59,191 bases of DNA from assembly GCF_003710985.1 (NCBI RefSeq), contig NZ_RHHT01000009.1, positions 1 to 59,191 on the forward strand, in the 5' to 3' direction. Shown piece after piece: positions 8,847-18,089 of this stretch. Position numbers and translations under genes: made by a program. This DNA is from Brevibacillus panacihumi. GTDB lineage: Bacteria; Bacillota; Bacilli; Brevibacillales; Brevibacillaceae. Numbering within the stretch: position 1 is the stretch's first letter; the number at the start of each line of letters is the position of its first letter. The notes beneath the pieces were generated by a model. The model was given only the letters and a program-made list of their open reading frames with translations, was not told the DNA's origin and ran no database searches.

Positions 8847-9500
8847 ATGCTGCATCAGTACAAGACAGTAGCAGGCTACGGAGAAGATGACATTATAATA
8901 GAACGTTCTCGATTTATCGGGTATGCCCAGAGGGTGACGACAGAAGAAGAAGCATCGGCTTTCATCGCGATGATCAAGAAAAAGCACTGGGATGCAACCC
9001 ACAACTGCTCGGCGTTCGTCATTGGTGAGAACGATCAGATCCAGCGTTCCAGCGACGATGGCGAACCGAGCGGAACCGCAGGAAAGCCGATTCTGGAATG
9101 CATCAAGAAAAATGGCGTGAAGGATACAGTCGTAGTCGTGACCCGTTATTTTGGCGGCATCAAGCTGGGGGCCGGGGGATTGGTCCGCGCCTATACAGCA
9201 GGGACCGTCACAGCGCTCAAAGCGGCACGCATCGTCGTCCATACCTTGCATCAAAAGATCTCTGTGCAAGTCGATTACACCTGGTGGGGCAAAGTTGAAA
9301 ATGAACTGCGTCTCGGGGAGCATCGGGTAATCGGGACGGATTTTACCGATAAAGTAACCGCCCACGTGCTGATTCCCGAGGGTGAACAGGATGCTTTCGT
9401 AGCAGGAATGATCGATTTGACGAACGGTCAGGCGCAGGTCGACTTGGGTGAAAAGGAGTATGTCGAAGTGCCCGTCGATGCGGTAGGAGACGAAGAATAG
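8847..9500 (+). CDS. yvyE: YigZ/IMPACT family protein (YvyE)
   Basis: A 217-residue protein of the UPF0029/IMPACT family. The N-terminal IMPACT domain shows ERSRFIGYAQRV, HNCSAFVIG, SDDGEPSGTAGKP and VVTRYFGGIKLGAGGLVRAY, the diagnostic family motifs. A C-terminal ferredoxin-like DUF1949-type domain follows (about residues 140-207). The precise biochemical role is not settled; relatives are linked to translation or ribosome association. The start follows AGAGGTGA (8833-8840) at good spacing. It is transcribed divergently from the TolC-like gene and, in related bacilli, lies near cell-envelope genes. Confidence 0.9.
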   Translation: MLHQYKTVAGYGEDDIIIERSRFIGYAQRVTTEEEASAFIAMIKKKHWDATHNCSAFVIGENDQIQRSSDDGEPSGTAGKPILECIKKNGVKDTVVVVTRYFGGIKLGAGGLVRAYTAGTVTALKAARIVVHTLHQKISVQVDYTWWGKVENELRLGEHRVIGTDFTDKVTAHVLIPEGEQDAFVAGMIDLTNGQAQVDLGEKEYVEVPVDAVGDEE

Positions 9501-9572
9501 ATTTACTTGCTGCACCTACTTTCTTCGCTTACGATATTCATATAAAAGCCGTACATAAAAGGAGGCTTCTAT

Positions 9573-10193
9573 ATGGGGCATTCAACGGGTGATGAAAATA
9601 GCTTATCAGGCCAAGTTCTGTCCCGCCTGGACGATTTGTTTGGACACATGGTAAAGCAGTTCGAACAAAACGAACAGCGATTTCAACGGATAGACCAATG
9701 GTTTGAACGGATCGAGCAGCGTTTTGAACAGATTGACCAACGGTTTGAACGGATCGAGCAGCGTTTTGAACAGATTGACCAACGATTTGAACGGATCGAG
9801 CAGCGATTTGAACAGATTGACCAACGGTTTGAATGGATCGAGCAGCGTTTTGAACAGATTGACCAACGGTTTGACCGAATCGAACAGCGATTAGATCGCA
9901 TTGAGCAGCGTCTTGATGAACATGACAAGCGTTTTGAACAGTTGGAACAGCGCATGGAACGCCAAGAAACCCTTACACGCCACGTGGAGGACATGTGTGC
10001 GGAACTATTTCAGGCTATTACCAATACAAACGAGCGGCTGGATAAGCTCTATGAGGAAGTCCGTGAGATGCGGGAGGAACAGAGCGGGAAGAGAAAACAT
10101 CTTGCATTCATAGAGACAAAAGTCTGGGAGCATGAAAGGGAAATCTATCTGCTGCGTGAACAAGTGGACAAGTACGGAAAAGAAAAGAGCTGA
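9573..10193 (+). CDS. Heptad-repeat coiled-coil protein with 42-bp tandem DNA repeats
   Basis: A soluble 206-residue protein without signal peptide or membrane segment. Residues ~35-135 are 14 or so consecutive heptads of the form RFERIEQ / RFEQIDQ, giving a highly charged coiled coil. At DNA level the two alternating heptads make a 42-bp unit repeated almost perfectly between about 9690 and 9900. The C-terminal third is also helical but non-repetitive (TNERLDKLYEEVREMREEQ). The start follows AAAAGGAGG nine bases upstream. Similar repeat proteins occur in bacilli, but I know no assigned function; a scaffold or phage-tail-fibre-like protein are alternatives. It stands alone, 72 bp after yvyE, and ends inside the shared terminator. 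Confidence 0.7.
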   Translation: MGHSTGDENSLSGQVLSRLDDLFGHMVKQFEQNEQRFQRIDQWFERIEQRFEQIDQRFERIEQRFEQIDQRFERIEQRFEQIDQRFEWIEQRFEQIDQRFDRIEQRLDRIEQRLDEHDKRFEQLEQRMERQETLTRHVEDMCAELFQAITNTNERLDKLYEEVREMREEQSGKRKHLAFIETKVWEHEREIYLLREQVDKYGKEKS

Positions 10194-10222
10194 AGCGGTT
10201 ATCGTCGCTTCAGCTCTTTTGA
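10187..10222 (+). terminator. Bidirectional Rho-independent terminator
   Basis: GAGCTGAAGCG and CGCTTCAGCTC (10187-10197 and 10206-10216) pair perfectly and are followed by TTTT on the plus strand. On the minus strand the hairpin is followed by TTTTCTTTTCC. It serves the convergent coiled-coil gene, whose stop lies within the hairpin, and the large SLH gene. Confidence 0.85.
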
Positions 10223-10231
10223 TTTGTTTTT

Positions 10232-13200
10232 TTACTTCGGCAATTTTTTCAGTTGAGTCATGATCCGAATCGTGATGATCGCCATCTCTGCACGGGTCAA
10301 ATCCCCTTTTGGATTGAAGCGATAGGTTGGCTTTTTAGCCGATGGATCATTGACTTCCCCATTCATGATTTTGGCTTTGGTTACTGCCAGTACGGATGGA
10401 GCAGCATAGTAGCCGGTTTGTTGTCCGTCTGTAAAGGACTTGCCCAGAGCCAGCATGGCTGCATCTGCATTGCCCAGCTTCAGATTGAGCGCACGCGCAA
10501 TCATGATTGTCGCTTCTTCACGTGTCAGTGGATCATCCGGGAAGAAGCCGCGTGTGCTCTTTCCGCGCACAATCCCTGCACGAGCTGCCGTTTCAATATA
10601 CTTGTACTCGTAATTCCAATCGTCAAAATCCGGATGGACGTCATTGAAAGAAGGTTCGGTCGGGTTTCTTTCGCTGTTGCCGCTATATGGCCCGGCATTG
10701 ATTGGCAGATCCAGCGCTTTTACGAGCATCGTTGCGAACTCGCCGCGAGTGATTTTCAACTCGGTACCGAAACCGCTTCCTGGTGCATCATTCATGATTC
10801 CTTTGGCGTACAAGGTCTCAATCGCGTCACGCGCAAATGGATGGTTGATTACATCAGAGAAGGTTTCGCGCGTTTTCATGACCATGTAATAGCCGAAGCC
10901 TTTAAATGGAACAGTGACCGTCTTTTTGGATGTGTTCACGACACCGCCAAGATTGATCCACTCATCACCGTTATTGTAGAAAACGGTGAGGATATTGTTC
11001 GCTGCATTGACAATGGAAGGATCATACTTGATCGAAACCGTTCCGACTTTGCTCGGTACGAGGTTGTATCTCCAACGCTCGATAAACGGCTCCATCTTTA
11101 CGTTGTTTACCGTGCCGTCAAAGTATGGGTCGCGGCCCCCTGGTGCTCGGTCTTCGTCTTCGTCCAAGCTGCCATGTTTGGCATTCCCGGCGTCTACAAA
11201 GTAGAGCGGGCTTGCATAGTTGAAATCAGAGGAGATGCGAAGCAAATCTTCCATTTCCCGTTTCAGACCGTGGTCATCAATGCCGACTTGACCATTCGTA
11301 CGATCCGCGATCCCGAAATAGATCGGAACGTTGGTGAAAATATCAGTCTGAGGGGCATTTACTTCCGAACCTGCCTTATTGCTTTGTGGTGCCAGCAGGA
11401 CGGTGCCAGACGGGAATTTCAGTTCAAATGCTTTTTCAAATACACTGAAAGAAAGCTTTTTGCCAAACACATCCCGGCTCTCAGCGCCACCTACTGCAGA
11501 GTTCAGGTTGAAGATTTTGATCTCGTCGTTGTAGCTGTTGCTGCCGAACTGAACCGTGAATTTGATCGTGTTCAATCCTGGCTTCAGCGTTACATTGGAT
11601 TCAAACACATAGTATGTCTGTGGTATCAGCTTGCCTGTTTCCGAATCATACTCGTAATCCGGGAAATCGGTATTATAGGCAACTGCCTCTGTTTTCCCAA
11701 ACATTACTTTCGTTGCTTTTTCTGCAAAGATCTTCACCGGAACAGAGTTGCTGTTCACCGTAATATACTGTGCATTATCCAGCTTGGTAGGAGAGATTAC
11801 CGTCCAAGCCTGGGCATCCTGCGTAATGCTGATGTTGTGACGAGTAGCGATGGAGCCTTGAATAATCTCGATTTGATAATTCGTTGTGCCGCCTTTTGCC
11901 AGAGTCAGCGGGAACAATTTCAATCTGTTCTCCAGTTCTTCCCCTGTAAGGCCCATGTCGTCACTGAGTTCCTCCACCAGTTCTTCTCCATATTCGTCCG
12001 TGTCCATTTCAGCTGTGAACGTGAACTTGTTGCGAATATTATTTCCTTTAGAGAAGGTTGTGGAGTCGAAAATGGCACCCAGATCACGGGTATTTCCTTT
12101 GATGGCTGCGTCGCGTGTTTTATTGTACGCCGCATCATTAACGAAATCCCAGTTCCCCGAAGTATCCTTCAGCTTGTACCTCGCGATGACATTGCCGTCC
12201 TTCGTAATAGTAGCAATGGCACCTGGTTCTACATTGGTCGCTTTCCAGGAGAATTCACTCAGGAAGAAAGCGGAAGTCCGATAGGCTGCATCGGAAGATT
12301 TTTTCGCCAGTTCTGTCTGGCCTTTGCCCTGCACGACTTTAAGCGTGACATCTTCAATCTTCGGTGTCTTCTCTGTGTTGTAGATGATGTTGTAGTTGAA
12401 TTTTACGCTCGGGTCGTCTTTGAGTGTAAAGACGAGCGCGTTGTTACCTTGATTGAGATTCCATTCACCGTTTTTGGTAAATTTGCCTTTTTCGATTTCG
12501 AATGGCACTACGTTGTCATTAGGATTCGAGTCTGTGATCCGGTATGCACTCGGAATTTCTACACCATTCAACGTTACCGTCATGTTGGTGTTCGTTAATT
12601 TGTAGTTGTAGATTTGGGCTTTAAATTTGTCCCCGTCCATCACCAGTCGGGATACATTGGGATCGGTAATTTCCAAAGAGCTGTCAATTACTTTGGATTC
12701 ATTCGATACCGTATAGTACAACAGAAGCGATGGAACGACTTGAGGCTTCAGTTTGAAAGAGATTTCCTGATCGTCATATTTTACTTTTACCGTCGTCTCA
12801 TTCGCTGGCAGCTTGACAAATTCGATGGTTACTGAATCTGTTCCCTTTGTCAGCAAGTAATCGGTTCCGGCTGATTTTTCCTGGTTGTTGTAAAACACTT
12901 TGAAATTGCCTGTTGTAGGCATATTATAAGCTTCAATCTTCACCTTGGCTGGCAGAACATTGACGATATTCACGCTGCCGTCCGTTCTCACCGGAATTTG
13001 CACCTGTGGATCCGGATCGGAGATATTCGTTACATTTCCAAACCTTGCTCCATCACTTGTTTTAAAAATAAAGCGATAGCTGTGGTTCGCAACGATGACG
13101 TCATTGACGATGTTGGACAGATTGCTGGAATCTCGTCTTTGCGTCTTGTAGCTAATTTGCATTTCGTACAAATTGTCTTTCTTCAAATCTGCGTAGTTCA

Positions 13201-15331
13201 CTTTCGCACTTACGTCATACAGCTTGTACTCCGAGGAGAGGCCTGTATCCGTAACCGGATCAAATTCAACGTCGTTGTCTTGATCAATCGTAACAATATC
13301 AGACGGGTTTGTCAGGTTATTGATCTTGAAGACAAACGATCTCGCCGCTTTTACTTCGATTGTTGCTGCTTCGCTTTCATTCCCTGCATTATCTGTTGCC
13401 GTGAGAGACAGAATATCTCCAACAGATGCAGACGAAATTCCTATAGAAAAGCTACCGGCGCCATCTGCCACTCCGCTTCCCAGGACGACAGAACCTCTTT
13501 TCACTTTAATCGTGGAAAATGCTTCTGCCCCGCTTCCTTGAACGACATTGTCCATCGTGGTGATCTGACTTGGAACACCCGTTGGCTTATTCGGAGGGGT
13601 CGTATCAAGTGCATATCCTACAAGAACGTTCTCTGCACTGCTTGCGTTACCAGCAGCATCTGTAGCCGTAACAGTTAATACCGTGTTTGCTGTTTGAGTT
13701 GGGAATGTCACACTAAATTTCCCGTCATCCCCTGTTGTTGCTGTTCGTACGGTTGCTCCGCTGGTAACTGTAATCGTTGTACCCGCTTCTGCTAGCCCCG
13801 TAATTTTTGAAGTATTCGTATATACGCGATCTGTCACTGGTTGATCTGGAGCTACTGTATCAGGTGCTGTCGCATCAGCCGGATCGATAATCGTGACTGC
13901 TTTTGCAGGGCTTTCATTCCCGGCAGAATCAACAGCAACTACAGTCAAGGTAGTCCCTACTGCTTCAGGAGACGGCAGAGTTACGGTAAAAGTACCACTT
14001 CCTACATACGCGCTTCCAAGTTCAGTTGACCCTCTTCTCACGTATACGGTAGAGCCAATTTCCGCTGTTCCTGTAAGGGCCGTTTGTTGATTCGAAACCG
14101 GCTCATTTACATCCGGAGCATTAGGAGGAATCCCATCAATGACAGTTACCCCTGTTCCGGTACTGGTATTTCCTGCTGCGTCTTTGGCAAATACGGTTAG
14201 CGATGAGGCACTTGGTTGTCCCACAACCGTAACCTCAAATTCCCCGTTCGCGTCAGCCTTTGCATTTCCTTGAATCGTTAGAGTGCCCGATGCATTTTTT
14301 ACAATAATCGTAGAATCGGCTTCCGCCGTCCCTGTTATTTTTGTTACCGTAGGTGGCGTAGTAGGCGGATCTGGTTGTAAAGTAACGGCTTTAAGATTAA
14401 CTGGTGCATCAGGCGCCGTCGTATCCTTTGCACCGCTAGAGTCGAGAATGGTAGCGCCAGATTGCAATTTGATCAAAAGTTCACCAGTGATCGTAATGCT
14501 GCTTCCGGCCTTTTGAATTAATTCTGTGCTTGCAGGAGGGATCTGTGTGATGTCTGTACCGCCCATCTTCACACTGTAAAACTGGTCTGATCCTCCCTCA
14601 GCATTGCTTCTGGGGATTACCAAAACACTTCTGTTTACCAATGCCACTTCTTTATTGCTGCTGTATGCGTGGATGTCAATCTGGTTCAAACCAATTTGGG
14701 TTTCCAGCTCAACAGAGAAGTTGCCCGCACTGCGGATCGAGTCCGTGAACGTTCTCCCTGTTGTGTTGTTTTTGACTACGACCGTATCCGCATTTTGTGC
14801 TTTCCCGGACAGGCGAAGTGTCGTATTGCGGGACGTGTTTACTTCTACAATGGTCGGATCCGATTCCATGAACACAGAGTCCAGTCTCAAGTCAGAAAAC
14901 ATGGGTGTATTGTTGTACTGGACGTAGATTTTGGAGAGATCCGTATTGGAGTCGCCATTCTTAAAAGAAAACGAAATCACGTTCACTCCCGGAATCAGCG
15001 CGATATTCCGAAAGGTAAATGTGCGTGTTGCCGGGTCGATGGACGGCTTGATACTGCTCGTATCGGACGGTTGCGATCCGCTTAACGAGGATACCTGATA
15101 ACGAAGGTCATCCCCGACAACGTTCAGTGGATATGTACCTGAGATGTCGATGGAGGATGAGTAATGAATATGGGGGTTGCTGGCCGACGTATTGTTGCTG
15201 ATGCCGATAAACTGGAGTCCCCCTGCAGCTTGAGCAACACCCGCACCAAACGGCAGCAGTGTTGTGAACACCATCAGGAAAGCAAGTACTGCCGAAATCC
15301 AGGTTTTACTACCAAGCAAGTTTCTAGCCAC
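10232..15331 (-). CDS. Giant SLH-anchored surface protein with Ig-like repeats
   Basis: An exported protein of about 1699 residues. The signal peptide is at 1-35 (ends GAGVAQA). Residues ~300-730 hold at least four Ig-like modules marked by GTAEADSTIIV, GTAEIGSTVYV, GLAEAGTTITV and GSGAEAFSTIKV, separated by AVDSAGNES/ATDAAGNAS-type strands. A long beta-rich region follows. The last ~200 residues form three SLH domains (KITRGEFATMLVKALD, PLTREEATIMIARALN, DLTRAEMAIITIRIM). GTG 15331 is preferred because AGAGGTGA is 5 bases upstream; the GTG at 15340 lies within that site. It is probably a wall-bound adhesin or structural protein; no catalytic domain is recognised. It is monocistronic, ending at the bidirectional terminator. 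Confidence 0.85.
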   Translation of the reverse strand: MARNLLGSKTWISAVLAFLMVFTTLLPFGAGVAQAAGGLQFIGISNNTSASNPHIHYSSSIDISGTYPLNVVGDDLRYQVSSLSGSQPSDTSSIKPSIDPATRTFTFRNIALIPGVNVISFSFKNGDSNTDLSKIYVQYNNTPMFSDLRLDSVFMESDPTIVEVNTSRNTTLRLSGKAQNADTVVVKNNTTGRTFTDSIRSAGNFSVELETQIGLNQIDIHAYSSNKEVALVNRSVLVIPRSNAEGGSDQFYSVKMGGTDITQIPPASTELIQKAGSSITITGELLIKLQSGATILDSSGAKDTTAPDAPVNLKAVTLQPDPPTTPPTVTKITGTAEADSTIIVKNASGTLTIQGNAKADANGEFEVTVVGQPSASSLTVFAKDAAGNTSTGTGVTVIDGIPPNAPDVNEPVSNQQTALTGTAEIGSTVYVRRGSTELGSAYVGSGTFTVTLPSPEAVGTTLTVVAVDSAGNESPAKAVTIIDPADATAPDTVAPDQPVTDRVYTNTSKITGLAEAGTTITVTSGATVRTATTGDDGKFSVTFPTQTANTVLTVTATDAAGNASSAENVLVGYALDTTPPNKPTGVPSQITTMDNVVQGSGAEAFSTIKVKRGSVVLGSGVADGAGSFSIGISSASVGDILSLTATDNAGNESEAATIEVKAARSFVFKINNLTNPSDIVTIDQDNDVEFDPVTDTGLSSEYKLYDVSAKVNYADLKKDNLYEMQISYKTQRRDSSNLSNIVNDVIVANHSYRFIFKTSDGARFGNVTNISDPDPQVQIPVRTDGSVNIVNVLPAKVKIEAYNMPTTGNFKVFYNNQEKSAGTDYLLTKGTDSVTIEFVKLPANETTVKVKYDDQEISFKLKPQVVPSLLLYYTVSNESKVIDSSLEITDPNVSRLVMDGDKFKAQIYNYKLTNTNMTVTLNGVEIPSAYRITDSNPNDNVVPFEIEKGKFTKNGEWNLNQGNNALVFTLKDDPSVKFNYNIIYNTEKTPKIEDVTLKVVQGKGQTELAKKSSDAAYRTSAFFLSEFSWKATNVEPGAIATITKDGNVIARYKLKDTSGNWDFVNDAAYNKTRDAAIKGNTRDLGAIFDSTTFSKGNNIRNKFTFTAEMDTDEYGEELVEELSDDMGLTGEELENRLKLFPLTLAKGGTTNYQIEIIQGSIATRHNISITQDAQAWTVISPTKLDNAQYITVNSNSVPVKIFAEKATKVMFGKTEAVAYNTDFPDYEYDSETGKLIPQTYYVFESNVTLKPGLNTIKFTVQFGSNSYNDEIKIFNLNSAVGGAESRDVFGKKLSFSVFEKAFELKFPSGTVLLAPQSNKAGSEVNAPQTDIFTNVPIYFGIADRTNGQVGIDDHGLKREMEDLLRISSDFNYASPLYFVDAGNAKHGSLDEDEDRAPGGRDPYFDGTVNNVKMEPFIERWRYNLVPSKVGTVSIKYDPSIVNAANNILTVFYNNGDEWINLGGVVNTSKKTVTVPFKGFGYYMVMKTRETFSDVINHPFARDAIETLYAKGIMNDAPGSGFGTELKITRGEFATMLVKALDLPINAGPYSGNSERNPTEPSFNDVHPDFDDWNYEYKYIETAARAGIVRGKSTRGFFPDDPLTREEATIMIARALNLKLGNADAAMLALGKSFTDGQQTGYYAAPSVLAVTKAKIMNGEVNDPSAKKPTYRFNPKGDLTRAEMAIITIRIMTQLKKLPK

Positions 15332-15442
15332 TCGTTTCACCTCTTCTTTGCAATCTTTTAAACATAGTCTCGTCTTTCCTTTATCGGTATATTTTGACGA
15401 AAACTTAAGAGCAAACTATCTGAAAGAACGGTCGAAAAAAGG

Positions 15443-15491
15443 AAAAAACCCTCGAACAGGACGTGATCTTGTCACAATCTGTTCAAGGGTT
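15443..15491 (-). terminator. Terminator of tagA-tagO
   Basis: On the minus strand AACCCTTGAACAG (15491-15479) pairs with CTGTTCGAGGGTT (15459-15447), one wobble, and is followed by TTTTCC. It is 20 bp downstream of the tagO stop. Confidence 0.85.
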
Positions 15492-15510
15492 GTCTGAAAA
15501 TAACACTATT

Positions 15511-16608
15511 TTACGAATGGCTTCGCCGCTCCGACATCTTTACTTTCAACCGACGGTAAATATTGATCAACGGACGATGTCTGCGGCTGACCAGACCGAC
15601 GATTTCCGTCCCCAGGTGGATCGCGATCAACAGCGCGACCATGACGATGAGCGTTGTCCATTTCGTCGTCTTCGTCAAGAGGATCGCCATCGTTCCAAAG
15701 AAGAGGCTGATTGTATAGATCACCAGTACGGTGGAGCGATGGGATAGACCCATGTTCAACAGGCAGTGGTGCAGATGGCCTTTGTCCGGACTGGAGATCG
15801 GCTTTTTGTTTACGATTCGCCGTACGATGGCGAAGAAGGTATCCCAGAGCGGAACTCCCAGCACCACGATCGGGATAATGAAGGAAACGAACAGCGCTTC
15901 CTTAAAGCCCATGATGGATAATGCCGCCAGGTTGAAGCCTAAAAACAGGGAACCCGTATCGCCCATAAACAGGCGAGCCGGATGAAAATTAAAGTACAGA
16001 AATCCGAGGATCGCGCCAAGCAGAACGCAGCAGTAAATCGCGACGTTGTACTCGTCCATCAGCAAGGCCACGATCGCCATGGTAGCTGTCGCAATTGCCG
16101 AGACCCCTGCCGACAAGCCATCCAGCCCATCGATCAGGTTGACCGCATTGGTCACACCGACGATCCAGAACATCGTGATCGGGACAGCCAGCCACAAAAG
16201 CCAGCCGCTGCCAAAATCCAGACTGCCGGAATACGGCAGATTAACCACGCCGATCTTTAATCCAAAGGGGACGACGACGATGACCGTCGCCAGAAGCTGA
16301 CCGAGCAGCTTCCATTTTGGGGAAAGCTGATATTTGTCATCGAGCATCCCGACCAGCATGACGATCGTGCTGCCGATAAAAATTCCCAGCATCTCCGTTT
16401 TCTCCGCGAACGGAACGAACAGGAAGAAGGCAACCATATAACCGAGGTATATGGCCAATCCACCCATGCGCGGCATGATCCGTGTGTGGACCTTGCGCTG
16501 GTTGGGCGCATCCACAGCTCCTACTTTTACAGCCAGTTTTTTCACATAAGGTGTAGCTATAAATGCAATGATCAGCGAAGTCAAAAATCCGAAGATTGAT
16601 GTAGACAT
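15511..16608 (-). CDS. tagO: Undecaprenyl-phosphate N-acetylglucosaminyl-1-phosphate transferase
   Basis: A 365-residue polytopic membrane enzyme of the MraY/WecA/TagO family. It transfers GlcNAc-1-phosphate from UDP-GlcNAc to undecaprenyl phosphate, the first step of wall teichoic acid or secondary wall polymer synthesis. Family motifs seen are GMLDDKYQLSP (Asp pair), NAVNLIDGLDGLSAG, FMGDTGSLFLG and the histidine motif KGHLHHCLL. The start is ATG 16608 behind AGAGGAGAC. The gene follows tagA by 25 bp and ends at a terminator. In this organism the product lipid probably primes the polymer that SLH proteins bind, which links it to the S-layer genes upstream. Confidence 0.92.
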   Translation of the reverse strand: MSTSIFGFLTSLIIAFIATPYVKKLAVKVGAVDAPNQRKVHTRIMPRMGGLAIYLGYMVAFFLFVPFAEKTEMLGIFIGSTIVMLVGMLDDKYQLSPKWKLLGQLLATVIVVVPFGLKIGVVNLPYSGSLDFGSGWLLWLAVPITMFWIVGVTNAVNLIDGLDGLSAGVSAIATATMAIVALLMDEYNVAIYCCVLLGAILGFLYFNFHPARLFMGDTGSLFLGFNLAALSIMGFKEALFVSFIIPIVVLGVPLWDTFFAIVRRIVNKKPISSPDKGHLHHCLLNMGLSHRSTVLVIYTISLFFGTMAILLTKTTKWTTLIVMVALLIAIHLGTEIVGLVSRRHRPLINIYRRLKVKMSERRSHS

Positions 16609-16633
16609 CGGCTGTCTCCTCTCTACGGGTGCT

Positions 16634-17371
16634 CTATGAGCGGTTTCTCCACTTTTCCCTGAAGACGGTCCAAACAAATCTCGGTATCGCCAGCTGCCGT
16701 TTCCAACGAGATGGCGTTGCCATTAGTCTGTACAACCATTCCAGATTCAACTTTTGCCAAAAAAGGGGGGCACGTTTTACTTTTCCTGAAATCACATCGA
16801 AGGTGCCGCCCACACCCATCATCAGCGAAGCGTTCAACTGATCGCGATACCGGGCGAGCCATTCATCTTGTCTGGGTGAACCCATCGCGACAAAAAGCAG
16901 CTCCGGCTTCTTGCTTGCGATCTCCCGGACGATTTGTTCTTCTTCGTCTTGCCGAAAATAACCGTCTCTATACCCGACAATGCGCGCCTGCGGATAGCGG
17001 TTGGACAGTTTTTCCGCTGCCAGCCTGATTACTTCCGGAGTCGCACCCAACAAATACACATTCCACTGTTTTTTATGAGCCTCGGCCATCAGGGCTTCCA
17101 CAAGCTCCACCCCGGTGACACGTTCATAGATCGGCTGATTCGTCCATTTTGCGGCGTAGACAATCCCAATCCCATCTGGCACCACATAGGCTTGGTCTAC
17201 TATCGATCGAAAGGCTGAGTGGCCTTTCGCAAGCATCACAATTTCCGGATTGGCGGTCACTACATGTGTCTGTTCTCCGCTGTCAATCCGTTGTGTCAGG
17301 TGAGCTACGGTTTCGTCAAAGCCGCGAGTCGTAAACGATACGCCGAGAATATTTGCAACCGGACTGGTCAA
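16634..17371 (-). CDS. tagA: WecG/TagA/CpsF family glycosyltransferase
   Basis: About 245 residues, GT26 family. Motifs are THVVTANPEIVMLA, PDGIGIVYAA, VYLLGATPEV, FVAMGSPRQDEWL and GVGGTFDVISGKVKRAP. The last includes the conserved membrane-facing APxFW stretch near the C-terminus (LNLEWLYRL). TagA adds N-acetylmannosamine to undecaprenyl-PP-GlcNAc, the committed step after TagO; the UDP-ManNAc donor would come from MnaA encoded at 51.2-52.3 kb. The start is taken at TTG 17371, five bases after AAGGTGA. GTG 17380 overlaps that site and is the alternative. It forms a two-gene unit with tagO. Confidence 0.88.
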   Translation of the reverse strand: MTSPVANILGVSFTTRGFDETVAHLTQRIDSGEQTHVVTANPEIVMLAKGHSAFRSIVDQAYVVPDGIGIVYAAKWTNQPIYERVTGVELVEALMAEAHKKQWNVYLLGATPEVIRLAAEKLSNRYPQARIVGYRDGYFRQDEEEQIVREIASKKPELLFVAMGSPRQDEWLARYRDQLNASLMMGVGGTFDVISGKVKRAPLFWQKLNLEWLYRLMATPSRWKRQLAIPRFVWTVFREKWRNRS

Positions 17372-17436
17372 TGATTTCACCTTCAGTACATTAGACGGTC
17401 AACGAATCAAGAATGTTCCCAGATGCCATTCTAACT

Positions 17437-17474
17437 GAAAAGAAAAGCACATTCAAGATAGATCAAGAATGTGC
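17437..17474 (-). terminator. Terminator of fabZ
   Basis: On the minus strand GCACATTC (17474-17467) pairs with GAATGTGC (17454-17447) and is followed by TTTTCTTTTC. The hairpin overlaps the last codons of fabZ, so fabZ and tagA are probably separate transcripts. Confidence 0.8.
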
Positions 17475-17924
17475 CTGGTCAGCACCAGCAGTCAGTGCAA
17501 ACATCAGATCGCCTTCTGCAACCACTTTGTCGTTTACTAGCGCACGACCGTGTCCTTTGCCAATCGTGCCGCGTACGCGTGTCAATTCCACTTCGAGGAT
17601 CAACGTATCGCCCGGCTTTACCTGATCCTTGAAACGGAATCCGTCAATGCCGGCGAATAGGCCGATTTTTCCTTGATGTTCCTCCATGCTCAGCATCGCT
17701 ACAGCCCCTACCTGTGCCAATGCTTCGACGATCAGCACGCCGGGCATTACCGGATACCCTGGAAAATGTCCCTGGAAAAACGGCTCATTGATTGTAACAT
17801 TTTTCAATCCGACAGCTCGTTTGCCCAAATCCAGCTCAACAATCTTGTCCACCAGCAAAAACGGGTACCGATGCGGAATAATAGCCTGAATCTGTACGCT
17901 ATCCAAAGGTGCTTTGATTTCCAT
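17463..17924 (-). CDS. fabZ: (3R)-hydroxymyristoyl/hydroxyacyl-[ACP] dehydratase FabZ
   Basis: A 153-residue hot-dog-fold dehydratase of type II fatty acid synthesis, removing water from 3-hydroxyacyl-ACP. The catalytic pair is visible: His in [15 protein letters not shown] and Glu in [11 protein letters not shown]. The start is ATG 17924 ([19 protein letters not shown]) with GGAG nine bases upstream. An upstream frame extension (to 18050) has no family similarity and is left out. In B. subtilis fabZ (ywpB) sits beside flhO/flhP/mbl, as here. Confidence 0.93.
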   Translation of the reverse strand: MEIKAPLDSVQIQAIIPHRYPFLLVDKIVELDLGKRAVGLKNVTINEPFFQGHFPGYPVMPGVLIVEALAQVGAVAMLSMEEHQGKIGLFAGIDGFRFKDQVKPGDTLILEVELTRVRGTIGKGHGRALVNDKVVAEGDLMFALTAGADQAHS

Positions 17925-18039
17925 GAACACCGCTCCATTTCCATACTTATCTAGACTTGTCCATGCATGAAGAACATGCCGCTGACTGAAACTATTTTCA
18001 ACCACCCGCCTCCGAAGTTGGGGAGTCCGGGGTTGAGAT

Positions 18040-18077
18040 AAAAGGAGCACTTCCTTCCCTTCCTGAGGAAGTGCTCT
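18040..18077 (-). terminator. Terminator of the pgsA-like gene
   Basis: GAGCACTTCC and GGAAGTGCTC pair perfectly about 12-50 bp after the stop. The minus-strand side is followed by CTTTTAT, and the plus-strand side by TTTTT. Confidence 0.75.
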
Positions 18078-18089
18078 TTTTCCAACTGA

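Noticed and set aside
9690..9900. 42-bp repeats as a possible CRISPR array
   Set aside because: The units are contiguous with no spacers and encode in-frame heptads.
10253..12598. Plus-strand open frame of 781 codons opposite the giant SLH gene
   Set aside because: Composition (Cys/Arg/Ile-rich) and lack of domains show an antisense shadow.
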